Source: Alphaproteobacteria bacterium | Lineage (GTDB): Bacteria; Pseudomonadota; Alphaproteobacteria; Rickettsiales; SXRF01 | Direction: 5' to 3' | Assembly (NCBI GenBank): GCA_019243895.1 | Contig: JAFATP010000247.1 | Coordinates: 1-9,983, forward strand | Length of the DNA: 9,983 bases | Part shown: in pieces, positions 1 through 7,365 of the stretch | Layout of the letters: every line of letters begins with the position of its first letter | How positions within the stretch are numbered: the stretch's first letter is position 1 | The notes under the pieces: generated by a model | What the model saw: the letters and a program-made list of their open reading frames with translations, nothing else | Databases searched by the model: none | What the model was told of the DNA's origin: nothing | Translations under genes and position numbers: made by a program

Positions 1-11
1 GGCGAATTCAT

Positions 12-18
12 AAGGGAG
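12..18 (+). promoter_or_regulatory. Ribosome binding site that decides the sad start
   Basis: AAGGGAG ends immediately before an in-frame ATG at 19 and six bases before the ATG at 25. Only the second start has workable spacing, so the protein probably begins MGAS rather than MIMGAS. Confidence 0.7.
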
Positions 19-24
19 ATGATC

Positions 25-1404
25 ATGGGCGCATCCAGGCCATTGCAAAGCGTTAATCCCGCCACCGGCGAGACGATCGCCGAATATCAGCCGCACGACG
101 AAGCATACGCTAATGCCGCCATCGAGCGCGCACATGCGTGCTTCCTGCGCTGGCGCGGGCAACCCTTCGCCGAGCGGGCGCAGCTGATGCGCAGGGCGGC
201 CCAATTGCTGCGGGAACGCAAGGCCGCGCTGGGGCGGCTGATGACCGATGAAATGGGCAAGCTGCTGAAAGACGGCGCGGCGGAGATCGAAAAATGCGCC
301 CTGTGCTGCGAGCATTTCGCCGATCACGGCGCGGTGATGCTGGCGGATGAGCAGATTCCCTCCGACGCTCGCAAGAGCTTCGTCACCTATCAGCCGCTGG
401 GAGTGGTGCTGGCGATCATGCCGTGGAATTTCCCTTTCTGGCAGGTGTTCCGCTTCGCCGCGCCGAATCTGCTGGCGGGCAATGTCGGCGTGCTGAAGCA
501 CGCTTCCAATGTCAGCGGTTGCGCTCTGGCCATTGAAGCGGTGTTTAAGGACGCAGGTTTTCCGCAGGGCTGCTTCACCACCCTGCTGGTTCCGGGCGGG
601 CAGATGGAGCGGCTGGTTGCGCATCCGCGCGTGCGGGCGGTAACGCTCACCGGCAGCATTGAGGCAGGCAGGAAAGTGGCGGCGCAGGCGGGCGCTCTGG
701 TGAAAAAAACGGTGCTGGAGCTGGGCGGCAGCGACGCCTATGTGGTGCTGGCGGACGCCGATATAGAAAAAGCCGCCGCCATTTGCGCGGAAAGCCGCCT
801 TATTAACGGCGGCCAGAGTTGCGTAGCCGCCAAGCGATTCATCGTGGCGGCAAAGGTGAAAAAGGAATTCGAGCGGCATTTCATCGCCCATTTTTCCGCT
901 ATTAAATCCGGCGATCCGAAACACCCCGACACCCAGCTTGGCCCGCTGGCGCGGCTTGACCTGCGCGATGCATTGCAGGCGCAGGTGGAACAAAGCATCG
1001 CCAAGGGGGCGCAGCTGCGGCTGGGCGGTGTATTGCCGGGCGGGAAGGGCGCTTTTTACCCTCCCACCGTGCTTACCGGCGTGAAACCCGGTATGGCCGC
1101 CTTTGACCAGGAGCTGTTCGGCCCGGTGGCCGCCATTATCGGGGCGAAGGACGAAGATGAAGCGTTCCAGCTGGCCAACGCCACGGAATTCGGCCTCGGC
1201 TCGGCCATTTTCACCTCGGACGCCGCGCGCGCCGAAGCGCTGGCGAAAACCCGCATCGACGCCGGCCAGACCTTCGTGAATGCGTATGTTCGTTCCGACC
1301 CGCGACTGCCTTTCGGCGGGGTAAAGGAAAGCGGCTATGGACGGGAGCTGGGTCAATGGGGTATGAGAGAGTTCGTCAACATCAAGACGGTATATCTCGC
1401 TTAA
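25..1404 (+). CDS. sad: Sad/YneI-type NAD(P)+-dependent succinate-semialdehyde (aldehyde) dehydrogenase
   Basis: A cytosolic aldehyde dehydrogenase that oxidises an aldehyde, probably succinate semialdehyde, to the acid using NAD(P)+. The 459 residues cover the whole family fold and are close to the length of E. coli Sad (YneI). Visible landmarks are PWNFPFW at residues 133-139 (cofactor and active-site loop), LKHASN in the cofactor region (Sad/YneI have LKHAPN, GabD has a different motif), the general-base Glu232 in LELGGSDAY, the nucleophile Cys266 in [11 protein letters not shown], and ELFGPVAA near 363. The in-frame ATG at 19 touches the Shine-Dalgarno AAGGGAG (12-18). The ATG at 25 has six bases of spacing, so I chose it. 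It is the first visible gene of a likely four-gene operon, 13 bp before acs. The family is well supported. The exact aldehyde is inference: the acs neighbour would also fit acetaldehyde or another short aldehyde. Confidence 0.9.
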   Translation: MGASRPLQSVNPATGETIAEYQPHDEAYANAAIERAHACFLRWRGQPFAERAQLMRRAAQLLRERKAALGRLMTDEMGKLLKDGAAEIEKCALCCEHFADHGAVMLADEQIPSDARKSFVTYQPLGVVLAIMPWNFPFWQVFRFAAPNLLAGNVGVLKHASNVSGCALAIEAVFKDAGFPQGCFTTLLVPGGQMERLVAHPRVRAVTLTGSIEAGRKVAAQAGALVKKTVLELGGSDAYVVLADADIEKAAAICAESRLINGGQSCVAAKRFIVAAKVKKEFERHFIAHFSAIKSGDPKHPDTQLGPLARLDLRDALQAQVEQSIAKGAQLRLGGVLPGGKGAFYPPTVLTGVKPGMAAFDQELFGPVAAIIGAKDEDEAFQLANATEFGLGSAIFTSDAARAEALAKTRIDAGQTFVNAYVRSDPRLPFGGVKESGYGRELGQWGMREFVNIKTVYLA

Positions 1405-1417
1405 TTTTTTTCCGGTT

Positions 1418-3373
1418 ATGCAGTCCCTGGCTTCCGAGACCGTTCCCGCATCCGAAGCGTTTCGCGCACAGGCGAACCTGTCGGCGGAGGCGTATCATGC
1501 GCTGTATGCCCGCTCGATCAGCCATCCCGAAGCTTTCTGGGCGGAGCAGGCGGAGCGGCTGGAGTGGATGCGGCGCTGGAGCCGCGTCAGGCATTGCGAT
1601 TTCGCCGATAACGCGCGCATCCGCTGGTTCGAAGGCGGCGCGCTGAACGTTTCCGCCAATTGTCTGGACCGGCATTTGCAGGCGAGGGGAGATAAGCCCG
1701 CAATTCTGTGGGTACCGGATGCTCCGGGCGAGGCGCGCGCCATCACCTATCGCGAGTTGCACGCCGAAGTGTGCCGCTTCGCCAATGTGCTGAAGGCGCT
1801 CGGCGTGCAAAAGGGCGAGCGCGTGACCATCTTTCTGCCGATGATTCCGCTGGCGGCGGCGGCGATGCTGGCCTGCGCGCGCATCGGCGCGGTGCATAGC
1901 GTGGTGTTCGCGGGGTTCTCCGCCGAGGCGTTGGCCGGGCGCATCCGCGATTGCGGCAGCGGCGTGCTGATTACCGCCGATGAAGGCGTGCGCGGCGGCA
2001 AGCGCATCAGGCTGAAGGAAATCGTTGACGCGGCGCTGGCCATGGAAGGCGTGACGGTGCGGCACGTGCTTACCGTGAAGCATACCGGCGGCGACATTGC
2101 GTGGAGCCCTGAGCGGGACCGCTGGTATGCAAAGATGCGCGAAACGGCGCCGGAGCATTGCGCCCCGGAGCCGGTGGAAGCGGAAGACCCGTTCTTCATT
2201 CTCTACACTTCCGGCTCCACCGGCAAGCCGAAGGGCGTGCTGCATACCACCGGGGGGTATCTGCTGTTCACCGCGCTCACCCATGCCGCATGCTTCGACC
2301 TGAAGGAAGAGGATGTGTATTTCTGCACCGCCGATATCGGCTGGGTGACGGGGCATTCCTACCTGGTTTACGGTCCGCTGGCCAACGGCGCCACGTCCGT
2401 GATGTTCGAAGGCGTGCCGAACTATCCCGATCCCTCACGCCTGTGGCGGATCGTGGATGCGCTGGGAGTGACGGTTCTCTACACCGCGCCGACGGCGCTG
2501 CGCTCGCTAATGCGCGAGGGCGACGATTATGTGCGCGCCGCCTCGCGGAAAAGCTTGCGCCTGCTGGGAAGCGTGGGAGAGCCGATCAACCCGGAGGCGT
2601 GGCGGTGGTTTCACGAGGTGGTGGGGGAAGGGCGCTGCCCGGTGGTGGACACGTGGTGGCAGACGGAAACCGGCGGGGTGATGATCGCCCCGCTGCCGGG
2701 CGCCATTGCGCCGAAACCGGGTTCGGCCACGCTGCCGTTTTTCGGCGTGCGGCCGGAGATCGTCAACCCGGAAAACGGTGCAGTGCTGGAAGGCGAGGCG
2801 GAAGGCGCGCTGGTGATCGCCGATTCCTGGCCGGGGCAGGCGCGTTCCATTTACGGCGATCACGAGCGGTTCGTCAGCACCTATTTTTCGCCCGTGCCGG
2901 GGAAGTATTACACGGGCGACGGCGCGCGGCGCGATGCCGACGGTTATTACTGGATCACCGGGCGCATCGACGACGTGCTGAACGTGTCCGGCCATCGGCT
3001 GGGCACGGCGGAGATCGAAAGCGCGCTGGTGGCGCATGAGGCGGTGGCCGAGGCGGCGGTGGTGGGCTATCCGCACGACATCAAGGGCCAGGGAATTTAC
3101 GCTTACGTGACGCTGAAAGCGGGCCGCCAGCCGGACGAGCAGCTGGACCGCGGCCTGAAGGCGGCGGTGCGCCAGGCCATCAGCGCCATCGCCACGCCAG
3201 ACGTGCTGCATTACGCGCCGGTGCTGCCGAAAACCCGTTCCGGCAAGATCATGCGGCGCATTTTGCGCAAAATCGCCGCGGGCGATACGGGTGATTTCGG
3301 CGACACTTCCACGCTCACCGATCCCGGCGTGGTGGAGCAATTGATCGCGGAGCGCGGGAAGTACGTCCGGTGA
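1418..3373 (+). CDS. acs: Acetyl-CoA synthetase (AMP-forming)
   Basis: Activates acetate with ATP and CoA to acetyl-CoA through an acetyl-AMP intermediate, in the cytosol. The 651 residues match the usual Acs length of about 650. The N-terminal Acs region ([16 protein letters not shown], then [11 protein letters not shown]) is followed by the adenylation core. That core has the P-loop [11 protein letters not shown] at 263-273, TWWQTETGG around 412-420, the ribose-binding Asp501 in YYTGDGARR, the hinge in [20 protein letters not shown], and the catalytic lysine Lys610 in [11 protein letters not shown]. Trp414 matches the tryptophan that limits the pocket to acetate or propionate in studied Acs enzymes. 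The PKTRSGK motif is also the classic target of Pat-type lysine acetylation and CobB-type deacetylation, so post-translational control is plausible. No Shine-Dalgarno precedes the ATG; a run of seven Ts lies upstream instead. Translation may depend on coupling to sad, which ends 13 bp before. Confidence 0.97.
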   Translation: MQSLASETVPASEAFRAQANLSAEAYHALYARSISHPEAFWAEQAERLEWMRRWSRVRHCDFADNARIRWFEGGALNVSANCLDRHLQARGDKPAILWVPDAPGEARAITYRELHAEVCRFANVLKALGVQKGERVTIFLPMIPLAAAAMLACARIGAVHSVVFAGFSAEALAGRIRDCGSGVLITADEGVRGGKRIRLKEIVDAALAMEGVTVRHVLTVKHTGGDIAWSPERDRWYAKMRETAPEHCAPEPVEAEDPFFILYTSGSTGKPKGVLHTTGGYLLFTALTHAACFDLKEEDVYFCTADIGWVTGHSYLVYGPLANGATSVMFEGVPNYPDPSRLWRIVDALGVTVLYTAPTALRSLMREGDDYVRAASRKSLRLLGSVGEPINPEAWRWFHEVVGEGRCPVVDTWWQTETGGVMIAPLPGAIAPKPGSATLPFFGVRPEIVNPENGAVLEGEAEGALVIADSWPGQARSIYGDHERFVSTYFSPVPGKYYTGDGARRDADGYYWITGRIDDVLNVSGHRLGTAEIESALVAHEAVAEAAVVGYPHDIKGQGIYAYVTLKAGRQPDEQLDRGLKAAVRQAISAIATPDVLHYAPVLPKTRSGKIMRRILRKIAAGDTGDFGDTSTLTDPGVVEQLIAERGKYVR

Positions 3374-3386
3374 CAGGCGATATCCC

Positions 3387-5075
3387 ATGACGCCATTCTT
3401 CCGCGAAGTCTATCAACTGGCCGCGCCATACTGGCGGTCGCAGGAACGCTGGCAGGCGCGCCTGCTGCTGGCGCTGGTGATCGGCATGAATCTTGGCATC
3501 GTGTATATCACGGTGCAGCTGAACAAGTGGAATAACGATTTCTATAACGCGTTGCAGGCGGTGGACAGGCAAGCGTTTTTCCACGCGCTGATCAAATTCT
3601 CCTGGCTGGCGGGCAGCTATATCGTGCTGGCGGTGTACCGGCAATATCTGAACCAGATGCTGCAGATTCGCTGGCGGCGCTGGATGAGCGTGCGCTACAT
3701 CCATGACTGGCTCACCCGCGAGCGCTATTACCGCATGCAGCTGACCGATCAGGGCGTAGACAACCCCGACCAGCGCATCAGCGAAGACATTCAGCAGTTC
3801 ATTGCGCTGTCGCTGAACCTCACCATCGGAATGCTGGACGCCGTGGTGACGCTTTGCTCCTTCGTGGTGATATTATGGTCGCTTTCCGGCGAGCTGACTG
3901 TTCCGCTGGGCGATTCCTTCGTCACCGTGCCGGGCTACATGGTGTGGGCGGCGGCGCTGTATGCGGCGGCCGGCACCTGGATCATGCTGAAGCTGGGGCG
4001 TCCCTTGATCCGCCTGAATTTCGAGCAGCAGCGGAAAGAGGCTAATCTCCGCTTCGGCCTGGTGCGGCTGCGCGAAAACAGCGAGAGCATCGCGTTTTAT
4101 CGCGGCGAGACGCAGGAAGAGGCAGGGCTCACGCTGCGGCTGAATGCGGTGGTGGATAATTTCTGGCGCATCATGCGGCGGCAGAAGCTGCTGAACTGGT
4201 ACACGTCCGGCTACAGCCAGATCGCCGTTATTTTCCCGTTTCTGGTGGCGGCGCCGCGCTTCTTCGCCAAGCAGATTCAGCTGGGCGGCCTGATGCAGAC
4301 CGTGTCCGCCTTCGGGCGCGTGCATGATGCGCTCTCTTACATCATCGACGCCTATAACAGCATCGCCACCTGGAAGGCGGTGGTGGATCGCTTGAGCGGC
4401 TTCCGCGACAAGATGGAAACGGTGACAACGCAAGCGGATGCGGAAGGCCCGCAGCGCGTTGCCGGCGGAGAGGATGCGTTGCGCGTGGAGGATTTAACGG
4501 TGCGGCTGCCGCACGGCGCAACGTTGATTCAGCATCTCAATCTGGAACTGCCGAGCGGCGGCTCGCTGTTGATTGCCGGGCCTTCCGGCGCGGGTAAAAG
4601 CACGCTGCTGCGCACGCTGGCGGGGTTGTGGCCCTATGCCGAAGGCCGCATTATCCTGTCCGAAGAAGCGCGCGTCATGTTCATTCCCCAGCGTACGTAT
4701 CTGCCGCTGGGGCCGCTGCGCGACGCCATCTGCTATCCTCAGCGCGTTGCGGAGGTGAGTCATGACGCGCTCACCGAAACATTGCGGGCCTGCGGCCTGG
4801 CGCATCTGGAGGAGCGGCTGGAGGAGGAGGGAAACTGGTCGCAGGCGCTGTCATTGGGCGAGCAGCAGCGCATTGCGTTTGCGCGGCTGCTGCTGCTGGC
4901 GCCGACCCACGCTTTTCTGGATGAAGCCAGCGCGGCGCTGGACGAGGAGATGGAGGCGCGGCTTTACGCGCTGGTGAAATCCCGCCTGCCGCGCATGACG
5001 CTGATCAGCGTGGGCCACCGCTCCACCCTTACCCAGTGGCACACGCAGCTGATGCAGTTACGCGGTGCGATATGA
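3387..5075 (+). CDS. SbmA/BacA/YddA-type ABC transporter, fused permease and ATPase
   Basis: An inner-membrane half-transporter, expected to work as a homodimer, of the COG4178 group (YddA, SbmA/BacA-related, mycobacterial Rv1819c). The membrane half (about residues 1-330) has hydrophobic segments near 25-45, 67-87, 140-165, 178-200 and 275-292, and the family hallmark LNKWNNDFYNALQ after the first segment. The ATPase half carries Walker A GPSGAGKST at 398-406, a Q-loop in FIPQRTYLP, the signature LSLGEQQR from 488, Walker B HAFLDEA at 508-514 with catalytic Glu513, and the H-loop His544. The signature departs from LSGGQ, which is common in this family. Relatives carry peptides, antimicrobial peptides, cobalamin or very-long-chain fatty acids, so the substrate cannot be assigned. 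It starts 13 bp after acs with a weak AGGCGA site, and its TGA overlaps the next ATG. Confidence 0.92.
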   Translation: MTPFFREVYQLAAPYWRSQERWQARLLLALVIGMNLGIVYITVQLNKWNNDFYNALQAVDRQAFFHALIKFSWLAGSYIVLAVYRQYLNQMLQIRWRRWMSVRYIHDWLTRERYYRMQLTDQGVDNPDQRISEDIQQFIALSLNLTIGMLDAVVTLCSFVVILWSLSGELTVPLGDSFVTVPGYMVWAAALYAAAGTWIMLKLGRPLIRLNFEQQRKEANLRFGLVRLRENSESIAFYRGETQEEAGLTLRLNAVVDNFWRIMRRQKLLNWYTSGYSQIAVIFPFLVAAPRFFAKQIQLGGLMQTVSAFGRVHDALSYIIDAYNSIATWKAVVDRLSGFRDKMETVTTQADAEGPQRVAGGEDALRVEDLTVRLPHGATLIQHLNLELPSGGSLLIAGPSGAGKSTLLRTLAGLWPYAEGRIILSEEARVMFIPQRTYLPLGPLRDAICYPQRVAEVSHDALTETLRACGLAHLEERLEEEGNWSQALSLGEQQRIAFARLLLLAPTHAFLDEASAALDEEMEARLYALVKSRLPRMTLISVGHRSTLTQWHTQLMQLRGAI

Positions 5076-5530
5076 GTAAAAGCCGATTGCCGAAAAATTA
5101 CCAGTCCAGCGGTGACGACACCCCCGGGAATGTCACCCCGTTTGCCACCCGGCTCACTCGCTTGCAGCAATCACTGGTAGACGCTTCGACTCCCAGAAAT
5201 ATCGCATTCAGCCAACCCGAAGCAGGCTTTGAGGAAGTGGGTGACATCGCCGCGGAATACGCTTTGCTTGCGTCGTTTACCGGTATGCTTGCATCCCTCG
5301 CCATTAAGCTGGACGCGGAAGTCGCTGAAACGGGAGCCGCGTTTCGCCGCTCCGCTCCTTTGAACCCTATTCTGCGCACGCAGCTGCGGGGCGGAATGGA
5401 TGAAATCTTAATCGATGAAATTCGCGATCATCACCCCAGAGACGGCGATCAGGCCGATCTCGCCAACCAGATCAGATCATTCGTCGCGGAGATGCGGCGC
5501 CACTATAACCTTGAGCCGCGGCAGCGTTAA
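5072..5530 (+). CDS. Uncharacterised 152-residue protein, translationally coupled to the ABC transporter
   Basis: I do not recognise this protein. The ATG at 5072 overlaps the transporter stop as ATGA, the usual sign of translational coupling. A GTG at 5036 would add 12 residues inside the transporter gene and is less likely. There is no signal peptide and no convincing transmembrane helix. The first 50 residues are polar and look disordered. Residues about 53-85 form a moderately hydrophobic, probably helical stretch (EYALLASFTGMLASLAIKLD), and the C-terminal half is charged and helical (DEILIDEIRDHH, then SFVAEMRRHYNLEPRQR). Composition matches the operon, so it is likely native rather than recently acquired. 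The position suggests an accessory role to the transporter, but that is inference only. Confidence 0.75.
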   Translation: MSKSRLPKNYQSSGDDTPGNVTPFATRLTRLQQSLVDASTPRNIAFSQPEAGFEEVGDIAAEYALLASFTGMLASLAIKLDAEVAETGAAFRRSAPLNPILRTQLRGGMDEILIDEIRDHHPRDGDQADLANQIRSFVAEMRRHYNLEPRQR

Positions 5531-5532
5531 CA

Positions 5533-5551
5533 GCTTCCCGGGCGGGTAAGC
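5533..5551. terminator. Hairpin between convergent genes, possible bidirectional terminator
   Basis: GCTTCCC (5533-5539) pairs with GGG-T-AAGC (5544-5551) around a GGGC loop, with one bulged T. It fills the 22-bp gap between the end of the + operon and the end of the - strand curlin gene. On the + strand GTTATTT follows; on the - strand there is no U-run, so termination would be weak in that direction. Confidence 0.4.
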
Positions 5552-5552
5552 G

Positions 5553-6689
5553 TTATTTGGATTGAGTGATGGTGATGGACTGGCCCACGGCGCCGCGCTG
5601 ATCGATGCCCAGGGCCAGGCCGCTGCCGGCCTGCGTCAGATGAGCATAATTGGAAGCGCCGCCGCTCTGGTCGATCACGCCGAGGTCATTATTCCCCGTC
5701 TGCTCGATGATGCCGGCGTTGCCGTTGGCGTAATTCTGGCCCAGCGCGGCATTATTGCCCGTTCCGTACTGGTAAATATAGCCGTAATTGCCGGTGCCTA
5801 TCTGCCCCAACGCCATGGTGTTGGCGGTGCCGAACTGACGGCTGACGGCGGCATTGCTATTGCCGTATTGATAGATCGTGCCGCCGCTGGTGTAGCCGAT
5901 CTGCACCGCATCCGTATAATTGTTGTTGCCTTGCTGCGTCACCGATAAGACCAGCGGGTCGCCCTGCTGGTAAGTATGGGTGTAATTGTTATTGCCGGTG
6001 ATATTGACATAGGCCTGGTTGCCCGCCGAATACTGCTCGGTTATTTCCTGGTTGTTGCCGCCGCTGACATACACTTGCGCGGAGTTATTCGCGGGCACGT
6101 TCTGCGGCGCATTCCAGCCGGGCAGCACCGCCTGTTTGACCGTCACGCTGTTGCCGCTGCCGTTGGTGATGGACGCGATGCCGTTGCTGCGTCCCTGCTG
6201 CACTCCGGTATAGGAATTGGCGTCGCCGTTTTGCACAATGCCGGCGCCGTGCGTGTACCCGCTCTGGTATGAATAGGCGTAATTGCCGTTGCCATTCTGC
6301 TGCACACCGACCACCAGCGGATCACCCACTTGGTATGTGTGTATGTAGTTGCTGTTGCCGTGCTGGTCCAGCGAGGCGATATTGCCGGGGCCGTACTGCT
6401 CGGAGAAGCCGGTGTTGCCTGACCCGTGAATCTGAATAGTAGAGTAATTCCCGGCGCCCGATTGAATGGCGGCGGCGGTATTGTTGTCGCCGGCGGAGGT
6501 ATTATAGATTACATTGCCGGGGCCGCTTTGAACGGTGGTGGTGGCATTGCCGCTGCCTTGCTGGGCGGCACTTTCAAAATTACCAGTCCCGGACTGATTG
6601 CTGCTGACGCTGTTGGTGGAATCGGCATAGGCGCAGGAGGAAAAATCCATGATTGCTATTGCAATAGCCGAGGCGCATAGACGGTTCAT
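5553..6689 (-). CDS. Curlin-repeat protein (CsgA/CsgB-like), secreted amyloid-type subunit
   Basis: A 378-residue exported protein made almost wholly of about 30 curlin units of roughly 11 residues, each of the form x5-Q-x-G-x-x-N (for example VQSGPGN, EQYGPGN, YQYGTGN). Curlin repeats stack as beta-strand-turn-strand rungs and form extracellular amyloid fibres in biofilms. An N-terminal signal peptide (about 1-22, cut after CAYA) precedes the repeats. The ATG at 6689 has GGAGAG at 6694-6699 and is preferred over a TTG at 6701. The repeat pattern breaks at residues about 186-202 (AVLPGWNAPQNVPANN), splitting the protein into two lobes. Residues 115-158 and 236-279 are clear copies of each other. 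It is over twice the length of E. coli CsgA (about 150 residues). Whether it is the major subunit or a nucleator cannot be told. No csgE, F or G homologue is in the window. Confidence 0.9.
   Translation of the reverse strand: MNRLCASAIAIAIMDFSSCAYADSTNSVSSNQSGTGNFESAAQQGSGNATTTVQSGPGNVIYNTSAGDNNTAAAIQSGAGNYSTIQIHGSGNTGFSEQYGPGNIASLDQHGNSNYIHTYQVGDPLVVGVQQNGNGNYAYSYQSGYTHGAGIVQNGDANSYTGVQQGRSNGIASITNGSGNSVTVKQAVLPGWNAPQNVPANNSAQVYVSGGNNQEITEQYSAGNQAYVNITGNNNYTHTYQQGDPLVLSVTQQGNNNYTDAVQIGYTSGGTIYQYGNSNAAVSRQFGTANTMALGQIGTGNYGYIYQYGTGNNAALGQNYANGNAGIIEQTGNNDLGVIDQSGGASNYAHLTQAGSGLALGIDQRGAVGQSITITQSK
5853..5984 (-). repeat. Internal curlin duplication, copy 2 (encodes residues 236-279)
   Basis: This 132-bp segment encodes four consecutive curlin units beginning YTHTYQQGDPLVLSVTQQG. 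It matches 6216-6347 unit by unit, including the atypical GDPL that replaces the usual G-x-x-N turn and the following IGYTS/SGYTH unit. Confidence 0.75.
6216..6347 (-). repeat. Internal curlin duplication, copy 1 (encodes residues 115-158)
   Basis: Four consecutive curlin units beginning YIHTYQVGDPLVVGVQQNG. They are collinear with copy 2 at 5853-5984. Sharing the rare GDPL turn in the same register indicates duplication of a multi-unit block rather than chance similarity between single repeats. Confidence 0.75.
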
Positions 6690-6741
6690 TAGGCTCTCCA
6701 ATGCATAGGAAGCTAAAAATTAAGATAATATTAATCTAATT

Positions 6742-6770
6742 TTTATAAACATGTTTGAGACAATTGTCTA
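6742..6770 (-). promoter_or_regulatory. Predicted sigma70-type promoter of the curlin gene
   Basis: Read on the - strand, TAGACA (6765-6770) and TATAAA (6742-6747) each match the -35 and -10 consensus at five of six positions, with exactly 17 bp between them. Transcription would start near 6735, giving a leader of about 45 nt that contains the GGAGAG site before the ATG at 6689. The surrounding stretch 6700-6810 is strongly AT-rich. Confidence 0.6.
6758..6769. promoter_or_regulatory. Perfect 12-bp palindrome over the curlin -35 box, candidate operator
   Basis: AGACAATTGTCT is a perfect inverted repeat sharing five bases with the predicted -35 element. A dimeric regulator bound here would block or modulate RNA polymerase. 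The protein that binds is unknown. Confidence 0.4.
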
Positions 6771-6813
6771 CTACAATCGAAATAAATTTAATATAAATTC
6801 TTTGTTTAAATGG

Positions 6814-6839
6814 AAAAAGCCGTACTACCGAGGCTTTTT
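6814..6839 (-). terminator. Intrinsic terminator after the iron-permease-family gene
   Basis: AAAAAGCC (6814-6821) and GGCTTTTT (6832-6839) form an 8-bp stem around a 10-nt loop. The T-tract on either strand makes it potentially bidirectional. It lies 13 bp past the stop of the - strand gene at 6853 and upstream of the curlin promoter, so it should separate the two transcripts. Confidence 0.75.
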
Positions 6840-6852
6840 TTAGTCAGGTAAC

Positions 6853-7311
6853 TCAAACCTTACCGGTTTTTGCGGTTTGATCGATAAGATGCGGCTCATC
6901 ATGGGCCGATACCGTCATAGTGGAGGTATGGCCGCCGGCGTTCAGCTTGGCGGCAAGCGCCTGATAACGATCATGCATTTCCATAATTTCTGATTCGCTC
7001 AGATTCTCGATGCTGATAAGCTTGTTGTTTGCGCCCTGCAAGGTTGCAATAATTTCATTCAATTTCAGCTGCATGGCTAAAGAATCCTTATTCTGCGACC
7101 GTTGCAGCAGGAAAACCATCAGGAAGGTGACGATGCTGCTCACCGTATTCATCACCAATTGCCAACTGTCGCCAAAAGAAAAAAGCGGGCCGGAAATGAA
7201 CCAGACAATCGTTAATCCAAGCGCAATTAAAAATGCCCAGGACGTGCCGGTCCATTTCGCGCAGTGATAAGCGAGATTTTCGAGAAATTTTCCGTTATGA
7301 TTATTCTGCAT
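6853..7311 (-). CDS. Low-affinity iron permease family membrane protein
   Basis: A 152-residue inner-membrane protein resembling the bacterial members of the low-affinity iron permease family (Pfam Iron_permease, named after yeast Fet4). Two hydrophobic helices are visible, about 25-44 (WAFLIALGLTIVWFISGPLF) and 52-70. They are joined by the conserved FGDSWQLVMNT and followed by the family signature VTFLMVFLLQRSQNKDSLAMQLKLNE. Residues about 76-125 form an amphipathic, probably coiled-coil cytosolic helix with an ENLSESEIMEMHDRYQAL segment typical of these proteins. The last 25 residues look disordered. Bacterial members are much smaller than Fet4, and iron transport has not been shown for most, so the name is a family label rather than a proven function. 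Base composition is visibly AT-richer than the operons on either side. It diverges from the antiporter gene with 54 bp between the starts and has its own terminator. Confidence 0.85.
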   Translation of the reverse strand: MQNNHNGKFLENLAYHCAKWTGTSWAFLIALGLTIVWFISGPLFSFGDSWQLVMNTVSSIVTFLMVFLLQRSQNKDSLAMQLKLNEIIATLQGANNKLISIENLSESEIMEMHDRYQALAAKLNAGGHTSTMTVSAHDEPHLIDQTAKTGKV

Positions 7312-7313
7312 AA

Positions 7314-7342
7314 TTGGACAAACTTACCGTATCCGTTATCAA
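7314..7342 (+). promoter_or_regulatory. Possible promoter of the antiporter gene
   Basis: TTGGAC (7314-7319) and TATCAA (7337-7342) are separated by 17 bp and match the -35 and -10 consensus at three and four positions. A start near 7349 would leave a short leader to the ATG at 7366 and would exclude the upstream starts. The match is modest. Confidence 0.3.
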
Positions 7343-7365
7343 TGGGGAATATGGAATCCACCGCT

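Noticed and set aside
1402..1417. T-run between sad and acs as an intrinsic terminator
   Set aside because: Seven Ts follow the sad stop, but no GC-rich stem precedes them, so termination between the two genes is not supported.
1382..2356. Long open frame on the - strand opposite acs (324 codons)
   Set aside because: It is a shadow of acs: GC-rich codons on the + strand leave the antisense frame open. The peptide is His/Arg/Ala-rich with no family features, and acs is unquestionably real.
2158..3039. Second + strand frame of 293 codons inside acs
   Set aside because: Its Arg/Gly/Ala-rich composition is typical of an off-frame reading of high-GC DNA. It lies wholly inside a complete acs gene.
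2507..3388. - strand frame of 293 codons opposite the end of acs
   Set aside because: Same shadow effect; no recognisable motif, and it covers the conserved acs C-terminus.
5562..5948. + strand frame opposite the curlin gene, Ala/Val/Ile-rich
   Set aside because: It arises from the antisense of the repeating curlin codons. The - strand frame has a signal peptide, ribosome site, promoter and family repeats.
5553..6689. Repeated short motifs in this region as a CRISPR or non-coding tandem array
   Set aside because: The repeats keep one open frame and encode curlin units. Unit DNA is degenerate, and there are no unique spacers between identical repeats.
7264..7365. Extended antiporter N-terminus from the GTG at 7264
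   Set aside because: It would overlap the start of the divergent iron-permease-family gene by 48 bp and would add residues not expected before the first helix. The later ATG fits the family length better.
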